The notes under the pieces are model-generated. The model did not search any database, had not been told where the DNA came from, and saw only the letters and a program-made list of their open reading frames with translations. Source: Planctomycetota bacterium (lineage in GTDB: Bacteria > Planctomycetota > UBA8742 > UBA2392). From it: DNA of 64,000 nucleotides. Position numbers and translations under genes: made by a program. Location: contig JADZFR010000038.1 of assembly GCA_020849795.1 (NCBI GenBank), positions 1 to 64,000 on the forward strand. Reading direction: 5' to 3'. This document shows, in pieces, positions 50,626-58,567 of the stretch. The first letter of the stretch is position 1. Every line of letters begins with the position of its first letter.

Positions 50626-51692
50626 CAGGCGTCTCCCAGCCGGATCTGCCTGCCCGCCGCGCGTGCCGCGACAGCGCGTTGCAGGGCGCCGGCGTCGGCG
50701 GCGGCAATGTGTTCGCCGTTGCCGGCATAGGGGTTGTGGTCAGTCGCCTCGGCCAGCCGTGCCAGGTTGAATCCAAAACCTACGGCAGGCACATCCATCC
50801 CGAACCGATCAAACAGCCGGTCATAGCGGCCCCCGCCGCCCAACGCCTCGCCGACCAGCGGGTGGTACACCTTGAACATGAAACCTGAGTAGTAGTCAAA
50901 GCGTCGTACTTCGCCCAGGTCGTACAGCGGCGCACCAGCGCCCGCTTGCGCAAGCAGGCCGTCGATCGACTCAAGCACGCCCAGCGCCGTTTCGGCTTCG
51001 GGCGGCAGTCCCAGTGCGCGGGCCCGGGCGAAGACATCGCGGCCGCCGGTCAGCAGTGGCAGTTCCGCCAGCAAGCGCGTGCGTGCGCTGTCGATGCCGA
51101 TGCGGCTGCACAACTCGGCAATGCGGGTGGGATTCTTGTGGTCAAGGGCCTCGTGTAGCCGTCGTTCCCCGGCACCCATAGGGCCGAGAGCGGCGTTCAC
51201 AAAACCGGCATGCCCCACGACGGTGACAGCGCCTTCAATACCAACGGACTGCATGCACTCGCGCGCCATCAACAGCGTTGCCGCGTCATAGGTGACGCCC
51301 TGCGCGTTCAACCACTCGAGGCCGCGCTGCGTGTGTTCCACGCGATTGCCGTGGCCCGACGGCGCGAACCGATACACGCGGCCCTCGTAAGAAGCGCGCA
51401 ACTGCTGGGGTTCGCGGCGCAGCTCAAGGGCCAGCGCTTTGGCCGCAATTCGCGTGAAGTCTGCCCGAAGCGTCAGGCGGTGGCCCTCGCGGTCGGTCAG
51501 GTGGTACAGCTCGGTTTCATCGGCATCGCCGAAGGTCTCGGCGGCGTCAAAGGCCGGCAAGATGATCTCGGAAAAGCCCCAGCCGCGCGTCACGTCGGAA
51601 AGTCGGTCGCTGATGTACTGGCGACGCGACGCCTGTGGGCCGAACACGAGTTCGGTCCCCGCAGGGAAAGAAAGGGAAGGGCGCGTGGGCAT
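50625..51692 (-). CDS. hisZ: ATP phosphoribosyltransferase regulatory subunit HisZ
   Basis: 355 aa HisRS-like catalytic-core homologue lacking an anticodon-binding domain. Motifs: PAGTELVFGPQASRRQYISD, RGWGFSEIILPAFDAAETFG, LTLRADFTRIAAKALALELR (motif 2 region of class II synthetases), YRFAPSGHGNRVEHTQRGLE, DYYSGFMFKVYHPLVGEALG and GGGRYDRLFDRFGMDVPAVG. It binds histidine and the short HisG, giving feedback control of a hetero-octamer. Full-length HisRS would be about 420 aa with the C-terminal domain, which is missing. First his gene of the operon. Confidence 0.94.
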   Translation of the reverse strand: MPTRPSLSFPAGTELVFGPQASRRQYISDRLSDVTRGWGFSEIILPAFDAAETFGDADETELYHLTDREGHRLTLRADFTRIAAKALALELRREPQQLRASYEGRVYRFAPSGHGNRVEHTQRGLEWLNAQGVTYDAATLLMARECMQSVGIEGAVTVVGHAGFVNAALGPMGAGERRLHEALDHKNPTRIAELCSRIGIDSARTRLLAELPLLTGGRDVFARARALGLPPEAETALGVLESIDGLLAQAGAGAPLYDLGEVRRFDYYSGFMFKVYHPLVGEALGGGGRYDRLFDRFGMDVPAVGFGFNLARLAEATDHNPYAGNGEHIAAADAGALQRAVAARAAGRQIRLGDA

Positions 51693-51701
51693 GTCAGTGC
51701 T

Positions 51702-52148
51702 TTACCGCAGCATCCACAGGTATTCAACCAGCGCACGCATATCCTCATCACTGATGCGCGGGTTCGGGGGCATGTGGGTGCGAGCGTATTCAGGCTCCTG
51801 CTTGTACGGGCTGGGAAACGTCTGGGGGTCGCGAATATGTTTCACCAACCAGCGTCTGGCCTGCAAATCATCGTACTCATGGCGCGACAGTACCCGGTCT
51901 GACAAGCCGCCAAGCGGCGGCCCCATCAACCCGGAACGCTCGGCCGTGATGCTGTGGCACGCCGCGCAACCGAAACGCTGGAACATCGGCTTGCCCTTGT
52001 CCGAAAGCGCAAGTGAGTCCTCGGCCGCCGGACCCGCGGGAAAGGCCGCTTCTGCTGCCATTTCTGTATTTGCAGTGACGCCGGGGATGTTGCCGGGCGG
52101 TCCGCAACCGGCCAGCAGCAGCAACAGGCTGATGCAGTACCTGATCAT
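51702..52148 (-). CDS. Lipoprotein cytochrome c, monoheme
   Basis: 148 aa. Lipobox LLAGC (Cys15) after a short signal, so membrane-tethered in the periplasm. A disordered linker rich in Ala/Glu follows, then the class I cytochrome c: FQRFGCAACHSITAERSGLM with heme-binding Cys61-xx-Cys-His65, GPPLGGLSDR and axial Met in ARTHMPPNPRISDEDM, ending LVEYLWMLR. It may pass electrons to an oxidase. Its placement at the head of the his operon, 2 bp after an ABC ATPase gene and 9 bp before hisZ, is unusual and suggests shared transcription, not a shared pathway. Confidence 0.9.
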   Translation of the reverse strand: MIRYCISLLLLLAGCGPPGNIPGVTANTEMAAEAAFPAGPAAEDSLALSDKGKPMFQRFGCAACHSITAERSGLMGPPLGGLSDRVLSRHEYDDLQARRWLVKHIRDPQTFPSPYKQEPEYARTHMPPNPRISDEDMRALVEYLWMLR

Positions 52149-52150
52149 GT

Positions 52151-52843
52151 TCAGGCCCTTCCCGGCACTTCGATGTGCTCAATCGCGCCGTCTTTGAAGT
52201 GCACGATGCGGTCTGCGCGCTCGGCTACGGAGCGCTCGTGGGTCACTACAATCAGTGTCATGCCAAGGCTTTGCCTCAGTTCGTCGAACAGGCGCAGGAT
52301 GATCGCCTCGTTTTCGCTGTCCACGTTGCCCGTGGGCTCGTCGGCCAGCAGCACATTCGGCTTGTTGACAATGGCACGGGCGATGGCGGCCCGCTGGCGC
52401 TCGCCGCCGGACACTGTAACCGGCGTGTGCCGGGCCCGGTCCGCCAGACCCACGCGTTTCAAAGCTTCGTGTGCCAGCGCATTGGCGCCCGCGACACCCT
52501 GGATGGGCAAGGCAACGTTGTCCAGCAATGTCAGGTGCGGTAGCAGGCAATGAAGCTGGAAAACAAACCCGATTTCTTCGCGCCGAAACCTTGCCAAGCC
52601 GCTGATCCCGCGAATGTTGCGGCCGTGAAACAGGATTGACCCCTGATCCGGCCGATCGAGCGTCCCGATCAGGTTCAGGAGCGTGCTCTTGCCGCTGCCG
52701 GACTTGCCCATGATGGCGACCATCTCGCCTTCAGCGACATCCAGGTTCACTCCCCGAACGGCCTGCACGCGGTCGGCACCGGGATAGGTCTTGTGGACGC
52801 CCTGCAAGCTCACGGCGAAAGGGCGAGTTGCGGGCTCGTTCAT
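52151..52843 (-). CDS. ABC transporter ATP-binding protein, LolD/MacB-like
   Basis: 230 aa from the ATG at 52843; the frame extends to 52888 and the true start is uncertain. Walker A IMGKSGSGKSTLLNLIGTLD, Q-loop GFVFQLHCLLPHLTLLDNV, signature VSGGERQRAAIARAIVNKPN, Walker B VLLADEPTGNVD and the H-loop VVTHERSVAERAD. The LLPHLTLLDNV and TLDRPDQG stretches are typical of the LolD/MacB/FtsE-like branch, which works with a permease of FtsX type. No such permease is in the window, so its partner is encoded elsewhere. First gene of the operon that continues into cytochrome c and his. Confidence 0.92.
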   Translation of the reverse strand: MNEPATRPFAVSLQGVHKTYPGADRVQAVRGVNLDVAEGEMVAIMGKSGSGKSTLLNLIGTLDRPDQGSILFHGRNIRGISGLARFRREEIGFVFQLHCLLPHLTLLDNVALPIQGVAGANALAHEALKRVGLADRARHTPVTVSGGERQRAAIARAIVNKPNVLLADEPTGNVDSENEAIILRLFDELRQSLGMTLIVVTHERSVAERADRIVHFKDGAIEHIEVPGRA

Positions 52844-52998
52844 GGCGGCATGGTTGCTTTCTGCGCCTGATTTGGCAACCGCACGCATCGGGACTGGACA
52901 CTTTGCGCGTTAGGTCGCTTTGCCGGAAACTCGACATTCCGTAATCACTTTTTGCGCCACCCTGTTTCACAGTTCTTCGGGCGGGCTATCCTTTGGGC

Positions 52999-53028
52999 TT
53001 GACAGCACTTGCCTTTCGCACTGACAAT
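52999..53028 (+). promoter_or_regulatory. Candidate sigma70-type promoter of the FHA cluster
   Basis: Perfect -35 hexamer TTGACA (52999-53004), an 18-nt spacer and GACAAT (53023-53028; four of six). It is 60 nt upstream of the ATG at 53089, in the 245-bp gap between divergent operons. I see no other strong element in this gap. Confidence 0.45.
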
Positions 53029-53088
53029 TCCGCCACCCCAATTGGCTGCAGCCGCTATTGGCAACGCCTGAACAGGTCAAGAGTCAGT

Positions 53089-54354
53089 ATGGCCACACAA
53101 GAAGTCATTCTTCGCCCCGGCGACTCCATATCCGTTCTGCTCGATGTGCCGGGTCAGCCGCTGCGGCTTGACCTGAGCCTGACACCCAATGGCGTTGCGG
53201 TTTCCGGCGCTCTGCCGCTGGGCGCCCCGACGCTGTATGGCGGGCCGTTGCCGCCTCGATCGGCGATGCGCCCCGACGACGAAGTGCCGGACGAGGCAAT
53301 CGAAGAGATCGACCTTACGGATGAATTCAGCGAGCAAGATGCGCAGCCCCAGCAGGCCCCGCAGTCGCTGGCTGCAGTGTCGCCGTTCAGCGAGCCGAAG
53401 ATGCAGGCTGTTGACGTGCCCTTCGACGACATGGAAGAGGTGCAAGACGAGCCCGCGGTTGTAGAGGAAAGCGCCAGCGCGGGCGACGACCTCGATCTTG
53501 ACCTGGGCGACTTTGAGGAAGAACAGGTAGAGGTTGGCGCAGTTGACATTCCCGACGATGATGGCGCCCTGATGGAAGTACCTGAGGACGATGGTGGTTT
53601 CGGTGGTCCCGTCGAGATACCGGAAGACGATGGCGGGCTGGCACTGGACATCCCGGAAGACGACGCGCCATCCGGCCTTGAGGAATCGGGTTTTTCTGCA
53701 GATGCCATGACCATGGTGCCCCCGACGCGCAAACATTCGGCGCCGGCTCTTTCCCTGTCCGAGAGCGACGGGAGCCTTTCATTCGATGGAGACATGGACG
53801 ACATGGAAATCGACGAACACGGCAACCCGAAAGCCAAATTCCGCCCCAACCCCGAAGACACCCTTCCGGTCTGGACCGGCAAAGCCCGTACTTACAAAGA
53901 CCCCGAAGTAGAGAAGAAGAAAGAGACTTCCAAGATCAACAAGTCGGCACCGGGAAAGCCCGGCGCGCAGCCAGCCAAGCCGGCTGCAAAGCCGATTACA
54001 GGCGCAGTCAAGCCTGCAGCGGCGGCCAAACCGGCGCCTGCGGCAGCCCCAGGGCCGGCCAAGCTGCCGCCCGGCAAGAAGCCGATCACAAAGCAGATCA
54101 AGAAGCCCGGCGCCGCAGAAGAAGGCGACGGAAACTTCACGGTCTTCTTGTCGCCTCCCAAGGGCGCTGACAAGAAGCAGGCCGCAGCCGAGATCATTGC
54201 CGATATCCAGGGCATTGACGTGAACGCGGCCCTGCAACTTGCGGGCAAGATGATTGTGCCTGTGGTCAAGGGTGTGAGCGAAGGAGAAGCCAACACGATC
54301 CGCGACCGGTTCAAGGATGCAGGCCTGAGCTGCCGCATTACCCAGAAGCGCTAA
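53089..54354 (+). CDS. Acidic low-complexity protein with ribosomal L7/L12-like C-terminal domain
   Basis: 421 aa from the ATG at 53089. N-terminal 35 residues (VILRPGDSISVLLDVPGQPL) look like a small beta domain. Residues 60-240 are strongly acidic and disordered, with four related units VDIPDDDG, EVPEDDGG, VEIPEDDGG, LDIPEDD. Residues 290-340 are a basic Pro/Ala/Lys linker. Residues about 345-421 (FTVFLSPPKGADKKQAAAEI, then IADIQGIDVNAALQLAGKMI, VKGVSEGEANTIRDRFKDAG) have the helix-loop-helix pattern of the L7/L12 C-terminal domain, with 'k..v..Gvs..eA..i...f..aG' preserved. In ribosomal L7/L12 this domain recruits translation GTPases. Here the rest of the protein is unrelated, so it is not bL12. 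It may be a docking module. First gene of the cluster. Confidence 0.65.
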   Translation: MATQEVILRPGDSISVLLDVPGQPLRLDLSLTPNGVAVSGALPLGAPTLYGGPLPPRSAMRPDDEVPDEAIEEIDLTDEFSEQDAQPQQAPQSLAAVSPFSEPKMQAVDVPFDDMEEVQDEPAVVEESASAGDDLDLDLGDFEEEQVEVGAVDIPDDDGALMEVPEDDGGFGGPVEIPEDDGGLALDIPEDDAPSGLEESGFSADAMTMVPPTRKHSAPALSLSESDGSLSFDGDMDDMEIDEHGNPKAKFRPNPEDTLPVWTGKARTYKDPEVEKKKETSKINKSAPGKPGAQPAKPAAKPITGAVKPAAAAKPAPAAAPGPAKLPPGKKPITKQIKKPGAAEEGDGNFTVFLSPPKGADKKQAAAEIIADIQGIDVNAALQLAGKMIVPVVKGVSEGEANTIRDRFKDAGLSCRITQKR

Positions 54355-54374
54355 GTCGACCGCAAGGAACAACG

Positions 54375-54644
54375 ATGAAGATCACCAAGAACGCCGACGG
54401 ATCAGCCCTTCTGGTTTGCCCGCAAGGCCAGTTCCTGTTCTCTGAACAGGAGTTTGACGACCTGGTGCACGCAATTCCGATCAGCACTACGCACCTGTAC
54501 CGCCTGCTGATTGACACGCTGATCGATGGCGACCAGCGCAAGCAGCAGTTGCGCGCACTGATTGAAGCCACCGGCAACTCGGACTCACAACTCACGCTGA
54601 TGCAGAACGAGGCGCTGAAACATCTGCCGGGGGAAGACGACTGA
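54375..54644 (+). CDS. Small hypothetical protein, 89 aa
   Basis: Start with AAGGAA about 6 nt upstream. Sequence: beta start (MKITKNADGSALLVCPQGQF), then helices (EQEFDDLVHAIPISTTHLYR, DGDQRKQQLRALIEATGNSD). No signal peptide, no membrane helix, no family I can name. It lies 20 bp after the acidic protein gene and 1 bp before the FHA gene, so it is a stable part of the cluster and probably a small partner of one of the two. Confidence 0.6.
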   Translation: MKITKNADGSALLVCPQGQFLFSEQEFDDLVHAIPISTTHLYRLLIDTLIDGDQRKQQLRALIEATGNSDSQLTLMQNEALKHLPGEDD

Positions 54645-54645
54645 C

Positions 54646-55458
54646 ATGCCTGCAGAGCTGCGCTGGAACCGGCTGATGATCGCGGCCGCCACGGAAGAAG
54701 AATTTCTTCAGGCGGTGTTCGATTACTTTCCACAGTTGCTGCAACTTCCGTACGAGCACGTTGAAGTCGACATCACCGGCACCGCCGAGATTTCGGAAGA
54801 CGCATTCCGCAGCATCGCCATCAAACTGATCGGCGGCGAAGCGGCTGAAAAGAAAATGCTGATCCGGATTCCGCCCAGCGTCGACCGCTACTTCCGCCAT
54901 GCCAACCTGTATCGCATGGTCGATATTGACGTCGTCACTCCGTTGGCCGCCAACGGGCAGGCAGACCCCGCCGCCATCAAGGCAAACATCAAGGCCGGCC
55001 GCTACGAAACCAAAGGCGGCACCAAGCTTCGTCCAGGCGTAGACCTGACCGAGAAGGCGCCGAACCTGGTGCCCGAACCCACAGAGCTGAAGCCGGACGC
55101 CGGCCAGCAGAAAGCGCAACGCCCGCCGGACAAAGCCACCAAGGCCGAGATCGCGTACTTGCTCGACGTAGAGAGCGGCTCGCGGCACGAAATCAAGGAG
55201 AAGATGGTCATCGGCCGCGAAGCGCCCAGCGATCTGGTGTACCAGATTCCGACGATCAGCAAGCGGCACTTCCACATCCGGCGGCAGGGCGGTGGCTTCG
55301 TGATCGAGGATCTTCGCAGCACAAATGGCACGTATCTCAATGGCCTGCCGGTGCACGAGCCCGTGCCGCTGCGCGACGGCGACGAGATCGTTGTTGCCAT
55401 TACGCTTAAGCATCCCAAGGGCGCCCGCATCTTCCAGTTCACAACCAAGGGCGAATAG
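54646..55458 (+). CDS. FHA domain protein with STAS-like N-terminal region
   Basis: 270 aa, cytoplasmic. Residues about 20-110 (FDYFPQLLQLPYEHVEVDIT, GTAEISEDAFRSIAIKLIGG, KKMLIRIPPSVDRYFRHANL, YRMVDIDVVTPL) show the alternation of strands and helices seen in STAS/anti-sigma-antagonist domains; I call this STAS-like with low confidence. A Lys/Pro linker follows. Residues 170-268 are a forkhead-associated domain: KMVIGREAPSDLVYQIPTIS (G-R pair), SKRHFHIRRQGGGFVIEDL and the RSTNGTYLNG loop, with pThr-binding Arg, Ser and Asn present. FHA domains bind phosphothreonine peptides, so a Ser/Thr kinase should act upstream; none is encoded in the window. Confidence 0.85.
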   Translation: MPAELRWNRLMIAAATEEEFLQAVFDYFPQLLQLPYEHVEVDITGTAEISEDAFRSIAIKLIGGEAAEKKMLIRIPPSVDRYFRHANLYRMVDIDVVTPLAANGQADPAAIKANIKAGRYETKGGTKLRPGVDLTEKAPNLVPEPTELKPDAGQQKAQRPPDKATKAEIAYLLDVESGSRHEIKEKMVIGREAPSDLVYQIPTISKRHFHIRRQGGGFVIEDLRSTNGTYLNGLPVHEPVPLRDGDEIVVAITLKHPKGARIFQFTTKGE

Positions 55459-55583
55459 CGGCATTCGCAAATCGCGCCGCCACAGGCGCAGTCAATGCCT
55501 ATCGGTGTTTCCTGACCCGCGCCATAATGACTACTGAACCGTAGGGCGCAGAACCGCGTTCCTATGACTAAGGAACTGGGCCG

Positions 55584-57440
55584 TTGCCGAAGATCTCATT
55601 CAAACCTGTAGACCGAAGCCCCGCGCCAAGCGGGCCCGCCATGTTTGTGAAAATGGGCGGCCTGCTGATGCTCGTAGTCTCCATGGTCGGCGTCATGGTC
55701 GTGCTGTTGCAATACTCGTACGCGGGCAAGGGGGACGAAACGTGGGCCGTTGACACGAACCGCATCAAGACCAATTTCGATCCGCTGCTCACCACCGAGG
55801 AAATCAAGCAGCGCTTTGACCAGAAGAAGCGCGAGTGGGAGCGTTCGCAGGGCATCACCAACGTGCCCGCCGGGACTCCCATCCAGCTGCCGAAAGCCAA
55901 CAAGTCGAACGAGCCCTCCCTGCCGTTCGGCAACCGCGAGAAGCCGGAACCAAGCTCTCCGAATGAGCCTGTCAGCGGCACGCGCCAGAGCATTGAGCAA
56001 GAGCGCGATGCCGAGCGCGAGTTGCAGATCGCTCGCGAGCAATTGAAGAAGGAACACGTCTTCAAGCTGGAAGACGAGTCACAGAATTTTCTCGATTGGG
56101 TGCCTTTTGAGGATGCCTCGCGAGAGAAGACTGCCAATGAGTTCGCAGCACGGCGCGGGCGGCAGGCGCCCGTGTATGAGCGCCTGTCCCTTCAGGTGCT
56201 GAAAAAACTTCCGGGCGCCGAGTATGCCGCGTGCATTCACTCCGGCGTGTACCTCTGGGGCGAGAGCCAGGCTGCCTCCGATGCATACCGCGGCTTGGGG
56301 TTCGCGCTGGAGGGTCGGCTGTTCGATCTGTACGAAGTCCGGCCCGAAGAGGCGATTGTGCTGCAGGATGGCACCAGGGTTGACGGCTGGTTTGAGGGCG
56401 CAGTGGCGCTTCTCGACAGGGGACTGGGCCGCAATGAACACCCGATTGAGCACCGAGTCGCCATCTTCATGGCGCTCTCGCTTCCGGATTCGCTGGCACC
56501 GTACGTCGGCGCAGCCGATGGTGTCAGCCACGAAGACAAACTGGTCAGCGAGGTTGTCACCGTCAAGCTGACCGGTGCGTACGCACGGCGCTGGGCGTAC
56601 AGCCGTGAAGTCAAACCCTACAGCACCAAGGCCAAGCGCGTACTGACCCAGGCGCACGCGCCGCTGTTGCTGACGCCGGACGTGGCAGTGGTCGAAAGCA
56701 AGCCTTACGAGGTATCGGACCCGCTGTTGCAGCAGGTGCGCGACTCCCTGCGCGAGGATCCGATGTTCCTTGAGACTGAGGGCGCCTACTACGCGATTCT
56801 GGCGGCTGCGAACCGCGGTGACGAACTGACCACCATCAACGAAATCGGCTACTTTGACCTCGCCGGCGCCGAGACCGGCCCGCGGTACCGAGGCCAGGGC
56901 GTGCATGTGGAAGGAATGATCGGGGATGAGTACCTGCCCGTGATTCTGCCCCCCAACATCAGCGGCCTGCGCCGTGTGTTTCGTGCGTACGTCGTGAACG
57001 ACATGGTCAACCTTGAGAGTGAGAAGCTGCTGCTCGTGGACATGATTGAGCCCCCCACCGGCCTTGAGCCGCGCGCGGCCGTGCGATTTGACGCGCGTTA
57101 CTACCGAAATGTGTTCGAAACCGACAACACATCCAGCCGCGTGCGGCCACTGCTGATCGTCAAGCGAGTCCTGCCATTCACGCGACAGGACACAGGCAGC
57201 GACTGGGTGTTCGTCGCCATCGGCATGGGCGCCGTGCTGCTTGTCAGCAGCGTATTGCTCTGGTTTGTGCTCGCGGACCGGCGCGAACGCAAGACCTTCG
57301 AACAGAGCCAGCTTGACCTCAGCCGCAAGCGCATGGAAAAAAGAGGCGGGTTGAAGTTGAAGCCGCTGCCCGGATCCAGGCCTGCGTCGCCCGATGACAA
57401 GGCTGACCCGCCCGCGCCGGATAACTCGCCGCCGGCGTGA
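55584..57440 (+). CDS. Two-TM envelope protein of unknown function in the FHA cluster
   Basis: 618 aa starting at a TTG (AAGGA 9 nt upstream; the next in-frame ATG is 55641). Helix 1 at residues ~24-46 (MGGLLMLVVSMVGVMVVLLQ) and helix 2 at about 532-554 (FVAIGMGAVLLVSSVLLWFV), with a 480-residue domain between that should be periplasmic. That domain contains a charged helical start (RFDQKKREWERSQG, QSIEQERDAERELQIAREQL) and then an alpha/beta part with no family I recognise. The cytoplasmic tail is basic and Pro-rich. It may bridge the envelope to the FHA protein. A CATAAT hexamer at 55523-55528 could be an internal -10 box, without a good -35. It ends just before aroB. Confidence 0.7.
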   Translation: MPKISFKPVDRSPAPSGPAMFVKMGGLLMLVVSMVGVMVVLLQYSYAGKGDETWAVDTNRIKTNFDPLLTTEEIKQRFDQKKREWERSQGITNVPAGTPIQLPKANKSNEPSLPFGNREKPEPSSPNEPVSGTRQSIEQERDAERELQIAREQLKKEHVFKLEDESQNFLDWVPFEDASREKTANEFAARRGRQAPVYERLSLQVLKKLPGAEYAACIHSGVYLWGESQAASDAYRGLGFALEGRLFDLYEVRPEEAIVLQDGTRVDGWFEGAVALLDRGLGRNEHPIEHRVAIFMALSLPDSLAPYVGAADGVSHEDKLVSEVVTVKLTGAYARRWAYSREVKPYSTKAKRVLTQAHAPLLLTPDVAVVESKPYEVSDPLLQQVRDSLREDPMFLETEGAYYAILAAANRGDELTTINEIGYFDLAGAETGPRYRGQGVHVEGMIGDEYLPVILPPNISGLRRVFRAYVVNDMVNLESEKLLLVDMIEPPTGLEPRAAVRFDARYYRNVFETDNTSSRVRPLLIVKRVLPFTRQDTGSDWVFVAIGMGAVLLVSSVLLWFVLADRRERKTFEQSQLDLSRKRMEKRGGLKLKPLPGSRPASPDDKADPPAPDNSPPA

Positions 57441-57490
57441 TCGCGGACATGCGCCGCGACAATTGGCCGAAGCGCACGTATAACCCCGCC

Positions 57491-58567
57491 ATGGCTGAGA
57501 GTATCCAAGTAAGCCTGGGCGACCGCGCCTACCGCATCCATGTAGGGCGCGGCCTGGATGGTCTTTCAGCCGCCGTCCCGGCCAGCGCATCAAAAGTGAT
57601 CGTCACAGACAAGAACGTGGGGCGGCTGTACGCGCAGAAGATCAGTCACATGCTGAACGCGCGCGTCCTCACCGTGCCCGCCGGTGAGGGCAGCAAGTCG
57701 CTGGGTCAACTCGAGTCCGTCTTTGCACAATTGCTGGCACCGCGCGACCTCGACCGGCAGTCTGTCATCGTTGCGTTGGGTGGCGGCGTGATCGGTGACC
57801 TTGCCGGTTTCGCAGCGGCCACGCTGTTTCGCGGCGTGCGATACATCCAGTTGCCGACGACTCTGTTGGCGATGGTGGACTCAAGCGTCGGCGGCAAGAC
57901 CGCGATCAACCATGAAACAGGCAAGAATCTGATTGGCGCGTTTCACCAGCCGCAGGCCGTTTGGTGCGACATTGCATTTCTCGAGACGTTGCCGACGCGC
58001 GAGTACGTAAGCGGGTTGGCCGAAGTCATCAAGACCGGAGTTCTCAGCGGCAGCGCGTTTCTTGCGAAGCTTGAACAAAGCGCTTCTGCGATAGTGGCAC
58101 GCAATGATGAAGTGGTCACGCGAATGATTGCTGACTGTGTTCGGTTCAAGGCGGCGGTGGTCGAGCAGGACGAAACCGAGGCCACAGGGCGGCGCGCGAT
58201 GCTCAACTTCGGCCATACGCTTGGCCACGCGCTCGAGAACCTTTACCCCGATCGCTGGCTGCATGGCGAAGCTGTTGCGATCGGCATGGTCGCCGCGCTG
58301 CGCTTGTCGGTCGCGCGTGTCGCGCTGGACGCGGCCGTGGCAGAGCGTGTAACGAGGCTGCTGCATGTATTGGGGTTGCCGACGGAGATACCGCCCGAAC
58401 TTGAAGCACAGGCTGCAACGGCGGTCATGCTCGGCGACAAGAAGCGCGACGGCGGCGCCGTTGGATTTGTTCTGCTCAAGGCGCTCGGCGAGCCGGTGAT
58501 CCAGTCGTGCACCATTGATTCGGCGCTGCTGCACACGTTGATGGGGCCGCGCGATGAACGAACTTGA
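57491..58567 (+). CDS. aroB: 3-dehydroquinate synthase
   Basis: 358 aa from the ATG at 57491, the position expected for the family, though no strong ribosome-binding site is visible; a GTG at 57437 overlapping the upstream stop is an alternative. Motifs: KVIVTDKNVGRLYA, VIVALGGGVIGDLAGFAAAT (NAD site), QLPTTLLAMVDSSVGGKTAI, GAFHQPQAVWCDIAFLETLP and the metal-ligand region LNFGHTLGHALENLYPDRWL followed by HGEAVAIGM. It converts DAHP to 3-dehydroquinate in the shikimate pathway. It overlaps dprA by 14 bp. Confidence 0.95.
   Translation: MAESIQVSLGDRAYRIHVGRGLDGLSAAVPASASKVIVTDKNVGRLYAQKISHMLNARVLTVPAGEGSKSLGQLESVFAQLLAPRDLDRQSVIVALGGGVIGDLAGFAAATLFRGVRYIQLPTTLLAMVDSSVGGKTAINHETGKNLIGAFHQPQAVWCDIAFLETLPTREYVSGLAEVIKTGVLSGSAFLAKLEQSASAIVARNDEVVTRMIADCVRFKAAVVEQDETEATGRRAMLNFGHTLGHALENLYPDRWLHGEAVAIGMVAALRLSVARVALDAAVAERVTRLLHVLGLPTEIPPELEAQAATAVMLGDKKRDGGAVGFVLLKALGEPVIQSCTIDSALLHTLMGPRDERT

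Noticed and set aside
55564-55583. ATG at 55564 as the start of the two-TM protein
   Set aside because: Out of frame with the coding region beginning at 55584.
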